Shown: one piece after another, positions 25,971 to 34,102 of the stretch
Layout of the letters: each line of letters begins with the position of its first letter
How positions within the stretch are numbered: position 1 is the first letter of the stretch
Assembly (NCBI GenBank): GCA_009692365.1
Contig: SHZJ01000032.1
Location: 1 to 40,441, forward strand
Length of the DNA stretch: 40,441 nucleotides
Source of the DNA: Gammaproteobacteria bacterium
Lineage (GTDB): Bacteria; Pseudomonadota; Gammaproteobacteria; Ga0077536
Reading direction: 5' to 3'
Made by a program: the position numbers and the translations under genes
Notes under the pieces: generated by a model
What the model was told of the DNA's origin: nothing
Database searches by the model: none
The model's input: the letters and a program-made list of their open reading frames with translations, nothing else

Positions 25971-26637
25971 CGATGAGCCGTCCCGCGGCCAGCCGCAGCG
26001 TGCGCGCGCAGCGTGCGGCCAGACGCTCGTCGTGGGTGATCAGTACCAGGGTGGTGGCTAGTCGGGCATTGAGATCGAACAATAGATCGGTGATCTGGCG
26101 CGCCGTGCTGGCGTCGAGATTGCCCGTTGGCTCATCAGCCATAAGCAGGGCGGGTGCGGTACAGTAGGCCCGCGCGAGCGCGACGCGTTGCTGTTCGCCA
26201 CCCGATAATTGGCGCGGGTAGTGGTGCCAGCGGTCGCCCAGCCCCACCGTTTCGAGAATCATTAGGGCGCGCGCTCGGGCGTCGGGCGCGCCGGTCAACT
26301 CCAGCGGCAGCATCACATTTTCCAACGCCGAAAACGCGGGTAGCAAATGAAACTGCTGAAACACAAAACCTACCCGCTCGCGGCGCACGCGAGCCCGGGC
26401 GTCTTCGTCGAGCTGGGAGAGGTCCTGCCCGTCCAGGATGCAGCGCCCGCGGCTTGGTATCTCCAGTCCGGCCAGCAGGGCTAGCAGCGTCGATTTGCCC
26501 GAACCCGAGGTCCCCACCACGGCAACGGTCTCGCCGCGTTGGATTTTGAAATTGATATCCTCTAGCACCGTCAGCGGACCGCTAGGGCTGACAAATAATT
26601 TGCTGAGGTGTTCGGCGATGAGGATGGCGTTTGGCAT
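25963..26637 (-). CDS. ABC transporter ATP-binding protein of the YbbA type
   Basis: A 224-residue ATPase of the LolD/MacB class. Walker A is GTSGSGKST (42-50), the signature LSGGEQQR (144-151) and Walker B ALLMADEP (163-170). The next text TGNLDASTARQITDLLFDLNA and the H-loop THDERLA are typical. The C-terminus overlaps the permease start by 8 bp, so the two are translated together. Its 5' end overlaps the divergent tesA start by 20 bp (26618-26637), so the tesA ribosome-binding site lies inside this coding sequence. ATG 26637. Confidence 0.94.
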   Translation of the reverse strand: MPNAILIAEHLSKLFVSPSGPLTVLEDINFKIQRGETVAVVGTSGSGKSTLLALLAGLEIPSRGRCILDGQDLSQLDEDARARVRRERVGFVFQQFHLLPAFSALENVMLPLELTGAPDARARALMILETVGLGDRWHHYPRQLSGGEQQRVALARAYCTAPALLMADEPTGNLDASTARQITDLLFDLNARLATTLVLITHDERLAARCARTLRLAAGRLIDA

Positions 26638-27253
26638 CGTACTGGTGCTGTGGGGATGGCTGGCTAGTGAGAACAGTACGCTCGCTGTTGCCCCACCGGT
26701 TGTGCTGGTGTTCGGCGATAGCTTGAGCGCGGGTTATGGCTTGCGGGCGGGCGAGGCTTGGCCGGTTTTGCTGCAGGCGCGGCTGGCAAGCCTGGGGTAT
26801 GCGCAGCGCATCGTCAACGCGAGCGTCAGCGGAGAGACGACCGCCGGCGGCGTGGCACGGCTCCCGGCGCTGCTGCAAGAACACCAGCCCAGCGTGGTCG
26901 TGCTAGAACTAGGGGCCAACGATGGGCTGCGCGGCCTGCCGCTCCAGGCCCTGCGCGCGAACCTGCGCACGCTGGTCGACGCCATTCGGCGCGCCGGTGC
27001 GTTGGCAGTCGTGCTGCCGATGCAGCTACCGCCTAATTATGGCCCGGCGTATGCCAAGGGTTTTGGCCGGGCGTTTAGTGACCTACCCGGGCAAGACCCG
27101 GGTGTATCATTAGCCCCTTTTTTTCTCCAAGACGTAGCGCTTGAACGGGCATTGCTGCAGGCCGACGGCCTGCATCCCACAGCGTTGGCACAACCCGTCA
27201 TGTTGGAGGCCATCTGGCCCGCGATTGTGGCCGCGCTCAATTCGCCCAAATAG
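26618..27253 (+). CDS. tesA: Arylesterase / acyl-CoA thioesterase I (lysophospholipase L1) TesA
   Basis: Periplasmic SGNH hydrolase acting on acyl-CoA, lysophospholipids and esters. It has 211 residues with a signal peptide (MRMAFGIVLVLWGWLA) followed by the catalytic GDS motif in VFGDSLSAGYGL (S35 nucleophile). Block III is ELGANDGLRGLPL, and the Asp/His pair lies in LQADGLHPTALAQPVM. GAGGTG precedes ATG 26618 by eight bases; an in-frame ATG at 26624 is less well placed. The gene starts inside the divergent ybbA-like gene, a tight arrangement conserved in outline from E. coli (tesA / ybbA). No terminator is seen before the Nudix gene, 8 bp downstream, so the two may be co-transcribed. Confidence 0.93.
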   Translation: MRMAFGIVLVLWGWLASENSTLAVAPPVVLVFGDSLSAGYGLRAGEAWPVLLQARLASLGYAQRIVNASVSGETTAGGVARLPALLQEHQPSVVVLELGANDGLRGLPLQALRANLRTLVDAIRRAGALAVVLPMQLPPNYGPAYAKGFGRAFSDLPGQDPGVSLAPFFLQDVALERALLQADGLHPTALAQPVMLEAIWPAIVAALNSPK

Positions 27254-27261
27254 GTATAGCG

Positions 27262-27837
27262 ATGAAATTCTGTAGTCAGTGTGGTGCCGGCGACTTGGCC
27301 TGGCGGGTCCCCGAGGGCGATAACCGGCCGCGGCATGTGTGTGGCCAATGCAATCAGGTTTTCTACCAGAACCCCAAAATTGTCGTGGGCAGTATCCCGG
27401 TATGGGGGGACCAAATTTTATTATGCAAACGGGCGATTGCGCCGCGCTACGGTTACTGGACCCTGCCCGCAGGTTTCATGGAAAACGCCGAAACCACGCA
27501 AGAGGCCGCCGCGCGCGAAACGCTGGAGGAAGCCCATGCCGAGGTCGAAATCTTGGAACTCTATACGCTGATGAACATCCCGCATACGAGCCAAGTGTAT
27601 TTAATGTACCGCGCCCGCCTGTGTAACCTCGACTTTAGCCCCGGCACGGAAAGCCTAGAGTGTGCGCTGTATCGTGAGGACCAGATCCCATGGGATCGGT
27701 TGGCCTTTCCCACGATCACCCACACCCTGCGATTGTTTTTCGAAGACCGGCGCCAAGCCAAGTTTGGGACTCACGTCGGCGATATCGTCTATCAAGATCA
27801 GGCGGCGTCGTTTGTGCTGCGGCGGGCTAAACCCTAA
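27262..27837 (+). CDS. Nudix hydrolase with N-terminal zinc ribbon
   Basis: A 191-residue pyrophosphohydrolase. An N-terminal zinc ribbon (C4, C7, C27, C30) precedes the Nudix fold. The Nudix box GFMENAETTQEAAARETLEEAHAEV has the RE..EE core, with His instead of Gly at the usual EExG position; some zinc-ribbon Nudix groups carry N or H there. VVGSIPVWGDQILLCKRAI and YWTLPAGFMEN are family text. Substrates may be nucleoside diphosphate derivatives such as ADP-ribose or NADH (compare NudC), but this is not resolved. A short GC-rich stem followed by aatttt near 27881-27899 may end the transcript. Confidence 0.9.
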   Translation: MKFCSQCGAGDLAWRVPEGDNRPRHVCGQCNQVFYQNPKIVVGSIPVWGDQILLCKRAIAPRYGYWTLPAGFMENAETTQEAAARETLEEAHAEVEILELYTLMNIPHTSQVYLMYRARLCNLDFSPGTESLECALYREDQIPWDRLAFPTITHTLRLFFEDRRQAKFGTHVGDIVYQDQAASFVLRRAKP

Positions 27838-27964
27838 GCCGCGCCCGCCCGGTGAGCCCGTGCGCGCGGCGCCAAACTAACGGCGCTGCGCCGAATTTTG
27901 CAGCCGCCGCGGCACGCTGCCGGCGGAATGAGTGAGCACCGTAGCGAGAAAACGAGGGATACCT

Positions 27965-28309
27965 ATGCGCGAGAAGACGCTGTTTAGCCGAATCATCGAG
28001 GGTGAAATCCCCGCCGATATTCTCTACGAGGACGAATACTGCATCGCTATTCGCGATATCAATCCGCAGGCACCGTTCCACGCGCTGGTGGTGCCGCGCA
28101 AAGTCATTCCCCGCTTGGTCGATGGGTCAGAGGAGGACGCTATGTTGCTCGGCAGATTGCTCTTGGCCGCGGCCGCCGTGGCGCGCAGTCATGGCCACGG
28201 CGAGGCGTTCCGTGTGGCGGTGAATAACGGTGCGGGGGCGGGGCAGACCGTGTTCCATCTGCATGTCCACGTGTTGGCGGGGCGTGCCTTGGGCTGGCCC
28301 CCGGGCTGA
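27965..28309 (+). CDS. hinT: HIT family protein (HinT-like purine nucleoside phosphoramidase)
   Basis: Small cytosolic histidine-triad protein that hydrolyses AMP-lysine or aminoacyl-AMP. From ATG 27965 it is 114 residues, matching E. coli HinT. KTLFSRIIEGEIPADILYED (4-23), DINPQAPFHALVVPRK and the histidine triad HLHVHVLAGRALGWPPG at the C-terminus are diagnostic. An upstream in-frame start would add 11 non-conserved residues. A GAGGG sequence lies just before ATG 27965. It is a single gene, convergent with rho. Confidence 0.95.
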   Translation: MREKTLFSRIIEGEIPADILYEDEYCIAIRDINPQAPFHALVVPRKVIPRLVDGSEEDAMLLGRLLLAAAAVARSHGHGEAFRVAVNNGAGAGQTVFHLHVHVLAGRALGWPPG

Positions 28310-28357
28310 ATTTCTGGCCGGGCACCCCGAGGCGCGCGGCGCCAGGGCTAGGCGGCG

Positions 28358-29614
28358 TTAACGCTTCATGGAATCGAAGAAATCGCTGTTGTTCTTCGTG
28401 GCTTTCAAGCGCTCCAGCAGGAATTCCATCGCCGCAACTTCTTCCATCGGGTGGAGCAGCTTGCGCAGGATCCACATTTTCTGCAGTTCTTCCGGGTGGG
28501 TGAGCAGTTCTTCACGACGCGTACCCGAGCGATTGATGTTCACCGCCGGGAAAATGCGTTTCTCGCCGATTTTGCGGTCGAGATGCACTTCCATATTGCC
28601 AGTGCCCTTGAACTCTTCGTAGATCACATCGTCCATTCGCGAACCGGTATCCACTAGCGCCGTGGCCATGATGGTCAGGCTGCCACCTTCTTCCATGTTA
28701 CGGGCCGCGCCAAAAAAACGTTTGGGGCGCTGCAAGGCATTGGCGTCGACGCCACCGGTCAACACCTTCCCCGAGGCGGGCACCACGGTGTTGTAGGCGC
28801 GCGCGAGGCGGGTGATGGAATCGAGCAGGATGACGACATCGCGCTTGTGCTCGACCAGTCGTTTGGCCTTGTCGATGACCATTTCTGCGACCTGAACGTG
28901 ACGGCTTGCCGGTTCATCGAAAGTGCTGGCGATGACTTCACCACGCACCGAGCGCTGCATTTCCGTCACTTCTTCGGGCCGCTCGTCGATGAGCAGGACG
29001 ATGAGATAGCACTCCGGATGATTGATGGCGACCGAGTGCGCAATGCTTTGCAGCATCATCGTTTTGCCGGCCTTCGGCGGCGAGATGATGAGTCCGCGTT
29101 GCCCCTTGCCGATCGGCGCGACCAAATCGATGACCCGTGGTGTGAGGTCTTCGGTGCTGCCGTTGCCGAGTTCGAGATTCAGCCGCTTATTGGCGAACAG
29201 CGGCGTGAGATTTTCGAACAGGACTTTGTTTTTGGCGTTTTCTGGCGCCTCAAAATTGATATCGCCCACTTTCAGCAGCGCGAAGTAGCGCTCGCCTTCT
29301 TTGGGCGGGCGAATTTTGCCGGAGATGGTATCGCCCGTGCGGAGATTGAAACGGCGGATTTGGCTGGGCGAGACGTAGATGTCGTCGGGCCCGGCTAAGT
29401 ACGAGCCGTCGCCCGAACGCAGGAAGCCGAAGCCGTCCTGAAGAATTTCCAGCACCCCGTCGCCGGAGATGTCTTCGCCTTTTTTTGCCTGAGCTTTTAA
29501 GACGCCAAAGATGACATCCTGCTTGCGGGAGCGGGCGACGCCCTCCAAGCCAAGTTCATCTGCGAGGGCGATCAATTCAGCGGCGGGTTTTTTCTTCAGG
29601 TCGGTCAGATTCAT
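28358..29614 (-). CDS. rho: Transcription termination factor Rho
   Basis: Hexameric RNA helicase that ends factor-dependent transcription. At 418 residues it is one shorter than the E. coli protein. The N-terminal helical part ([20 protein letters not shown]) precedes the CSD RNA-binding domain ([20 protein letters not shown], 61-80). The Walker A loop PPKAGKT spans 179-185, the Q-loop and R-loop region includes [15 protein letters not shown], and the C-terminal [11 protein letters not shown] and [17 protein letters not shown] are conserved. It lies downstream of trxA on the same strand, as in other Proteobacteria (trxA-rho). No Shine-Dalgarno is visible before ATG 29614; the 201-bp gap to trxA probably carries the rho leader. 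Confidence 0.97.
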   Translation of the reverse strand: MNLTDLKKKPAAELIALADELGLEGVARSRKQDVIFGVLKAQAKKGEDISGDGVLEILQDGFGFLRSGDGSYLAGPDDIYVSPSQIRRFNLRTGDTISGKIRPPKEGERYFALLKVGDINFEAPENAKNKVLFENLTPLFANKRLNLELGNGSTEDLTPRVIDLVAPIGKGQRGLIISPPKAGKTMMLQSIAHSVAINHPECYLIVLLIDERPEEVTEMQRSVRGEVIASTFDEPASRHVQVAEMVIDKAKRLVEHKRDVVILLDSITRLARAYNTVVPASGKVLTGGVDANALQRPKRFFGAARNMEEGGSLTIMATALVDTGSRMDDVIYEEFKGTGNMEVHLDRKIGEKRIFPAVNINRSGTRREELLTHPEELQKMWILRKLLHPMEEVAAMEFLLERLKATKNNSDFFDSMKR

Positions 29615-29815
29615 GTGTTTTTGGAATCACAAGTTGGTGGCGCGCAAGGTGACTGGCGCGCAGGAGGAGGTTGGATTTGCTTAGGTGAGCGTGAAGCGCC
29701 CAGAACGGCGGTTCAGATTTATGCAGGGCGAAGGTAGCACGCTCAGGTGGGGCCGTCTAGGCTCGCTCGCGGGCCCGGTTGTAGGCGTGCCTCGGGTAGC
29801 GCCTAGAGGCGGCGA

Positions 29816-30145
29816 TTACAGGTGGCCGTCGATCAAGGCGGTCAGCTGGGATTTGGTCAGTTGTCCCACGTGGGTGGCCACCACTGCGCCGTCTTTGAAC
29901 AACATCAGGGCGGGTATGCCCCGAATGTGGTACTTCACCGTCGTGGCTTGGTTGGCGTCGACATCTAGCTTGGCCACCGTGAGCCGGTCGTGATATTCGT
30001 TGGAAACCTCGTCTAGAATGGGGGCGATTGCGCGGCATGGACCACACCATTCAGCCCAATAATCCACAAGCACGGGTTTCGTGGAGTCCAGCACGTCTTT
30101 CGCAAATGAGCTGTCAGTGGTGTGCACAATATGCTGGCTGCTCAT
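29816..30145 (-). CDS. trxA: Thioredoxin 1
   Basis: Cytosolic disulfide reductase. The 109-residue protein has the active site WAEWCGPCRAIAP (C34 and C37), then DEVSNEY and the cis-Pro loop YHIRGIPALMLFKDGAVV. Length and motifs match E. coli Trx1. It is divergent from the lptM-like lipoprotein gene with 26 bp between start codons. It precedes rho on the same strand, a common arrangement. Confidence 0.97.
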   Translation of the reverse strand: MSSQHIVHTTDSSFAKDVLDSTKPVLVDYWAEWCGPCRAIAPILDEVSNEYHDRLTVAKLDVDANQATTVKYHIRGIPALMLFKDGAVVATHVGQLTKSQLTALIDGHL

Positions 30146-30171
30146 GGACGCGGTAATCTCCGGAAGTCAGG

Positions 30172-30348
30172 GTGCCTGAATTGTCGAACGAACCCCATAG
30201 CGAAAGCAAGCGCGGAGCCACTGGCGGTTTGCTGCGTTCGGCGCTCGCGGCGAGCTGTTTGGTGTATGCGCTGATGGCACTGGGGGCCTGCGGACAAAAA
30301 GGAGACCTCTCGCTGCCGAGCCCTGATCCGGCCTCACAACCACGTTAA
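30172..30348 (+). CDS. lptM: LptM-like (YifL) small lipoprotein
   Basis: A 58-residue lipoprotein. A signal-like segment (LLRSALAASCLVYALMA) runs into the lipobox LGAC and then GQKGDLSLPSPDP, which is the short mature peptide of LptM: a lipidated Cys followed by G-[LQ]-KG-x-L-x-L-P. LptM helps assembly and oxidation of the LptD/E complex in the outer membrane of E. coli. The start is not certain: GTG 30172 gives a polar 20-residue N-terminal extension, while TTG at the LLRSAL codon would give a normal signal peptide. The gene is directly upstream of lysA, the conserved lptM-lysA arrangement. It is too short to be found by length alone but is convincing from its motif and context. Confidence 0.88.
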   Translation: MPELSNEPHSESKRGATGGLLRSALAASCLVYALMALGACGQKGDLSLPSPDPASQPR

Positions 30349-30399
30349 CCCCTGCGTTTATGGTCGCCTTCCCGATTTTTAAGACAGCGCTGACTCGCC

Positions 30400-31665
30400 A
30401 TGACTGACCCCCATTTCGAACGCCGAAACGGCGAACTTTTTATGGAGCAGGTCGCGCTGCGGCAGATTGCAGAGCGCTTTGGCACCCCGTGTTATGTGTA
30501 TTCGCGGGCTGCGCTCACCGCTGCCTGGCACCGCTACGACCGCGCGTTTGGCGCGCGCCGGCACCGTATTCACTATGCGGTCAAGGCCAATGCCAATCTG
30601 GCGGTGCTCGATACGCTGGCGCGTCTGGGCTCGGGTTTCGACATCGTTTCGGCCGGTGAACTGGCGCGGGTGCTCGCGGTCGGGGGGGATCCTGCACGCA
30701 TAGTTTTCTCCGGCGTGGGCAAGACCGCCGCTGAAATGCGCGCGGCGCTCGACGCTGGGGTCGGCGTGTTCAACGTAGAGTCGCCCGCCGAACTAGCGCG
30801 TTTAAACGAGATTGCCGGTCAATGCGGCCAAGCGGCGCGCGTGGCGATTCGCGTCAATCCAGACGTGGACGCCCAAACCCACCCCTACATTTCCACCGGG
30901 CTCACCGACAATAAATTTGGCGTCCCGATGCCTGAAGCGTTGACCCTGTACCGCCGCGCGGCGGAGCTTGCGCATATTCAGGTCACCGGCATCGCCTGCC
31001 ATATCGGCTCCCAAATCACGACGCTCGCACCCTTCATCGATGCGCTTGCGCGGGTGATGGTGCTGGTGACCCAACTGGCGCAGGAAGGTATCGATATCGC
31101 CCACGTGGATGCCGGTGGCGGGCTGGGCATCCGCTATCAGGACGAGACGCCGCCGCCGGTGGCGGATTATGTGGCGGCTGTTTGTCTGGCGATCCCCGAG
31201 CGCTACGAAATTTGCATTGAGCCGGGTCGTTCCATCTGCGGCCCTGCGGGTGTGTTGCTGACGCGGGTTGAATACCTCAAAGACACCCCCACGCGCCGCT
31301 TTGCGATCTGTGATGCGGCGATGACAGAACTCATTCGGCCTGCTTTATACGAGGCTTGGCACGCGGTGGAAGTGGTGCAAACCCCGCCCGCGAGCGTCGC
31401 CGCACTCGAGTACGACCTCGTGGGCCCGGTCTGCGAGAGCGCTGATTTTCTCGCCACCGCGCGGTGCCTGCCGCTGGCGCCCCACGCGCTGTTGTCGATC
31501 ATGAGCGCTGGCGCCTATGGCCATGTGATGGCATCCAATTACAATGCTCGCCCGCGGCCGCCCGAACTGGTGGTAGATGGCGAGCACATACACCTCGCCC
31601 GCCCGCGCGAGGCGCTGGCGGCTTTGTTTGCCGAGGAGCAGCTGTTGCCGCCTGATCCCCGCTAG
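30400..31665 (+). CDS. lysA: Diaminopimelate decarboxylase LysA
   Basis: PLP enzyme that forms L-lysine from meso-diaminopimelate. At 421 residues it has the PLP-lysine K62 in YAVKANANLAVL, HIGSQIT, VDAGGGLGIRY, CIEPGRSICGPAG (phosphate and substrate loop) and the catalytic-pair cysteine in GPVCESADFL. ATG 30400. Many genomes follow lysA with dapF; here glnA is next after 265 bp of leader, so dapF must lie elsewhere. A 6-bp inverted repeat (accgtc-tttt-gacggt, 31683-31698) follows the stop but lacks a T-run. Confidence 0.96.
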   Translation: MTDPHFERRNGELFMEQVALRQIAERFGTPCYVYSRAALTAAWHRYDRAFGARRHRIHYAVKANANLAVLDTLARLGSGFDIVSAGELARVLAVGGDPARIVFSGVGKTAAEMRAALDAGVGVFNVESPAELARLNEIAGQCGQAARVAIRVNPDVDAQTHPYISTGLTDNKFGVPMPEALTLYRRAAELAHIQVTGIACHIGSQITTLAPFIDALARVMVLVTQLAQEGIDIAHVDAGGGLGIRYQDETPPPVADYVAAVCLAIPERYEICIEPGRSICGPAGVLLTRVEYLKDTPTRRFAICDAAMTELIRPALYEAWHAVEVVQTPPASVAALEYDLVGPVCESADFLATARCLPLAPHALLSIMSAGAYGHVMASNYNARPRPPELVVDGEHIHLARPREALAALFAEEQLLPPDPR

Positions 31666-31682
31666 GGCAAAAATTTGTGGCG

Positions 31683-31698
31683 ACCGTCTTTTGACGGT
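31683..31698. repeat. Short inverted repeat downstream of lysA
   Basis: Perfect arms accgtc and gacggt around tttt. It lies 18 bp after the lysA stop and about 55 bp upstream of the sigma-54 element of glnA. It could be a weak transcript-end stem or part of an upstream activator region; the ggtgca at 31696-31701 is a half-match to the NtrC site core. No further support. Confidence 0.35.
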
Positions 31699-31752
31699 GC
31701 AGTACCATAGCCGGCCGTGACGGCGGGTAGCCGGAGCACAATTCTTACCGCA

Positions 31753-31768
31753 TGGCATGGTTAGTGCC
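31753..31768 (+). promoter_or_regulatory. Sigma-54 (-24/-12) promoter of glnA
   Basis: The sequence tggcatggttagtgcc carries TGGCA and TGC with the exact spacing of the sigma-54 consensus TGGCACGnnnnTTGCW: GG and GC are twelve bases apart. Nine of the defined bases match; differences are C6 to T, T12 to G and the last base. A transcript would start near 31779, about 150 nt before the glnA start codon. Downstream ntrB and ntrC encode the activator for such promoters. I see only half-matches to NtrC sites upstream (ggtgca at 31696, gcac at 31736), so the enhancer is not identified. Confidence 0.7.
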
Positions 31769-31847
31769 GGTCAGTTCTCGGCAGCCGCGGGCTGGCCCAA
31801 GGTCTGCCTCCCTCGAGACGCGGGACGAGACGCAGAGCAATCCAGTT

Positions 31848-31881
31848 GCGCGCATCAAACAGCCCTAGATGCGCGCTTTTT
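31848..31881 (+). terminator. Intrinsic terminator inside the glnA leader
   Basis: Arms gcgcgcatc (31848-31856) and gatgcgcgc (31868-31876) form a perfect 9-bp GC-rich stem with an 11-base loop, directly followed by ttttt (31877-31881). This is the textbook form of a Rho-independent terminator. It lies after the sigma-54 promoter and 50 bp before the glnA start codon, so transcripts from that promoter must pass it. It may be an attenuator, the end of a short RNA, or a barrier to read-through from lysA. No short reading frame with ATG or GTG is seen between the predicted start and the stem. Confidence 0.75.
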
Positions 31882-31930
31882 GTTAACGAGTAAGGGCCGA
31901 ATCGAAGCAAATGATGGCCTGGAGGAAATC

Positions 31931-33340
31931 ATGTCAGTTGAAAGCGTTCTGAAGACTCTCAAAGAAGAGGAAGTCAAATACGTCGACTTCCGGTTTACGG
32001 ATACCCGCGGCAAGGAGCAGCACGTCACCGTGCCGTGCCACCAAGTGGAAGCCGAAACCTTCGAAGACGGAAAAATGTTCGATGGTTCCTCCATTGCGGG
32101 CTGGAAAGGCATACACGAGTCCGACATGATCCTCATGCCGGACGCGAGCACCGCGGTGCTGGATCCCTTCTTCGAAGACCAAACGATGATCATCCGTTGT
32201 GACATCGTGGAACCCGCGACCGGGCAGGCTTATGAGCGGGATCCCCGCTCGCTGGCCAAGCGTGCCGAGGCCTACGTCAAGGCGTCAGGGATCGCGGACA
32301 CCGCGTATTTCGGTCCGGAACCCGAGTTCTTTGTTTTTGACGACGTCCGATATGGCCAAGAAATGCGCGGCGGTTTCTATGAAATCGATTCGGATGAAGG
32401 CTACTGGAGTTCCCGCAAAGTCATGGAAGGCGGCAACTCTGGCCATCGACCGGGCATCAAAGGCGGCTATTTCCCCGTCCCGCCGGTCGACTCGCTGCAA
32501 GACCTCCGCTCTGCGATGTGCAATGTGTTGGAGCAGATGGGTTTGTTGGTTGAAGTCCACCACCACGAGGTGGCGACCGCCGGGCAGTGCGAAATCGGGA
32601 CCCGTTTCGATACGTTGCTAAAGCGGGCAGATTCCCTCCAAATTCTCAAATATGTGGTGCATAACGTCGCGCATAGCTTCGGCAAGACGGCGACTTTCAT
32701 GCCCAAACCGTTGGTCGGAGATAACGGTAACGGCATGCACTGCCACCAGTCTTTGTTTAAAGGCGGCGTGAACCTTTTTGCGGGCGATGGCTATGGGGGC
32801 CTGTCCGAAACAGCGCTGCACTATATTGGTGGCATCATCAAGCACGCGCGGGCGCTCAATGCCTTCACGAACGCCAGCACCAACAGCTACAAGCGTTTGG
32901 TGCCGGGCTTCGAGGCGCCGATCATGCTGGCGTATTCGGCTCGCAATCGCTCGGCCGCGATCCGGATCCCATGGGTTTCCAGCCCCAAGGGTCGCCGCAT
33001 TGAAGTGCGTTTCCCGGACTCCACGGCCAACCCGTACTTCGCCTTCGTGGCGATGCTCATGGCGGGGTTAGACGGCATTAAGAACAAGATCGATCCGGGC
33101 GCGCCGATGGACAAGGACCTCTACGATCTGGAGCCTGAAGAAGCCTCGCACATTCCCACCGTCTGCCATTCCTTGGACCAGGCGTTGGATTGTCTCGATC
33201 GCGATCGGGCGTTCCTGACCGCCGGCGGGGTGTTTACCGATGACACGATCGACGCCTACATCGAGCTGAAAATGCAGGAAGTCACGCGCATCCGCATGAC
33301 CCCGCACCCGTTGGAGTTTGAGATGTACTACAGCGTCTAG
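31931..33340 (+). CDS. glnA: Glutamine synthetase, type I (adenylylatable)
   Basis: Dodecameric enzyme that joins ammonia to glutamate with ATP; the central step of nitrogen assimilation. From ATG 31931 (preceded by GGAGGA) it is 469 residues, the length of the E. coli protein. Motifs: [17 protein letters not shown] (50-66), the metal ligands [13 protein letters not shown] text at 127-134 (YFGPEPEF), [15 protein letters not shown] (266-279) and the loop RIEVRFPDS. The adenylylation tyrosine is kept as Y398 in [11 protein letters not shown], so regulation by GlnE is likely. An in-frame ATG at 31757 lies inside the sigma-54 promoter and is not used. A terminator follows at 33369. Confidence 0.97.
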   Translation: MSVESVLKTLKEEEVKYVDFRFTDTRGKEQHVTVPCHQVEAETFEDGKMFDGSSIAGWKGIHESDMILMPDASTAVLDPFFEDQTMIIRCDIVEPATGQAYERDPRSLAKRAEAYVKASGIADTAYFGPEPEFFVFDDVRYGQEMRGGFYEIDSDEGYWSSRKVMEGGNSGHRPGIKGGYFPVPPVDSLQDLRSAMCNVLEQMGLLVEVHHHEVATAGQCEIGTRFDTLLKRADSLQILKYVVHNVAHSFGKTATFMPKPLVGDNGNGMHCHQSLFKGGVNLFAGDGYGGLSETALHYIGGIIKHARALNAFTNASTNSYKRLVPGFEAPIMLAYSARNRSAAIRIPWVSSPKGRRIEVRFPDSTANPYFAFVAMLMAGLDGIKNKIDPGAPMDKDLYDLEPEEASHIPTVCHSLDQALDCLDRDRAFLTAGGVFTDDTIDAYIELKMQEVTRIRMTPHPLEFEMYYSV

Positions 33341-33368
33341 CCGGGAGTTGTTCTCGGTGATGCTAGGA

Positions 33369-33395
33369 CCCCCGCGGCGTGCGGGGGTTTTTTTT
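33369..33395 (+). terminator. Rho-independent terminator of glnA
   Basis: Stem cccccgc (33369-33375) with gcggggg (33381-33387), loop ggcgt, then an 8-base T-run (33388-33395). It lies 28 bp after the glnA stop codon on the plus strand. Separates glnA from the DUF4124 gene and ntrBC. Confidence 0.92.
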
Positions 33396-33444
33396 ATGGT
33401 GCTGGTGGTTGAAGCTTGGCCTGCGTCTGCATAAGCTTGCGCAC

Positions 33445-33960
33445 ATGAAGCACCTGACGATAGCGTTTCTGCTGCTGGTGTTACCCGCATGGCTGGCGGC
33501 GATCGAGGTGTATCGCGACCCGGATTCGGGCAACGGCGTGGAGTTTTCTGACCATGCAAGTGCTGCGAGTCAGCGCATTACCGTGCTGCCCCCGGCCACT
33601 ATCCCGGCCCTGGCCGGGCCCAGCCCAGCCCCCAGTGCGGTGGCGAATAAGACAGTCCTTGCCGCCGTGGCCTACACCCGGCTGGCCATCACGCAGCCCG
33701 CCGACGGCGCCACGCTACGCAATGACATCGACACGGACGTGGCGGTAGAACTCACCCCCATGCTGCAGACGGCCCTCGGTCATCGCATCGAGTTCTTCTT
33801 GGACGGCAAATCGGCGGCGGAACCCGGCACCAGCACGCGCATTACGCTCCATCAGATCGTCCGGGGAGCCCACGTGCTGCGGGCGTCCGTCGTTGACGCC
33901 GAGGGCAAACTGCTGGGCACCTCCCCGCCGAGCACCTTTTACCTGCATCGCGCGGACTAG
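33445..33960 (+). CDS. Exported DUF4124 domain-containing protein
   Basis: A 171-residue secreted or periplasmic protein. A signal peptide (MKHLTIAFLLLVLPAWLAA) is followed directly by a DUF4124-type domain (IEVYRDPDSGNGVEFSDHAS), which resembles the usual VYRWVDENGxVHFSD motif. A Pro/Ala-rich linker (about 50-75) precedes a second domain with an Ig-like or FlgD-like look (LAITQPADGATLRNDIDTDV to TRITLHQIVRGAHVLRASVVDAEGKLLG). ATG 33445. Genes of this type lie between glnA and ntrBC in pseudomonads and relatives, but their role in nitrogen control is unknown. Confidence 0.85.
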   Translation: MKHLTIAFLLLVLPAWLAAIEVYRDPDSGNGVEFSDHASAASQRITVLPPATIPALAGPSPAPSAVANKTVLAAVAYTRLAITQPADGATLRNDIDTDVAVELTPMLQTALGHRIEFFLDGKSAAEPGTSTRITLHQIVRGAHVLRASVVDAEGKLLGTSPPSTFYLHRAD

Positions 33961-33972
33961 CCGGCGCAGGGT

Positions 33973-33988
33973 TGGTGCAATTCTTGCT
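33973..33988 (+). promoter_or_regulatory. Sigma-54-like element / NtrC half-site before ntrBC
   Basis: The sequence tggtgcaattcttgct has TGG and TTGCT at the exact -24/-12 spacing, although C4, A5 and G7 of the consensus are missing. The same bases include ttggtgca, which is a half-site of the NtrC consensus, so the site could also be an NtrC operator that represses ntrBC, as at glnL in E. coli. An inverted repeat tgctca-atgc-tgagca follows at 33985-34000. The ntrB start is at about 34103, so a leader of about 100 nt is implied. Confidence 0.45.
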
Positions 33989-34102
33989 CAATGCTGAGCA
34001 TTAGAGGGCGGGCGTAGGCCCTACCCGCCAGCTAGGCACCGCGCGATTACAGCCCGGCGAACCGCCCTCGAGTAGGGCCCGGCGGGTCCTGCCGCACCAA
34101 AA

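Noticed and set aside
31683..31698. Terminator of lysA
   Set aside because: Only 6 bp of stem and no T-run after it; kept only as an inverted repeat.
31757..31930. N-terminal extension of glnA from the in-frame ATG at 31757
   Set aside because: It lies within the sigma-54 promoter element, upstream of the predicted transcription start, has no Shine-Dalgarno and adds 58 residues absent from glutamine synthetases; ATG 31931 has GGAGGA and gives the normal length.
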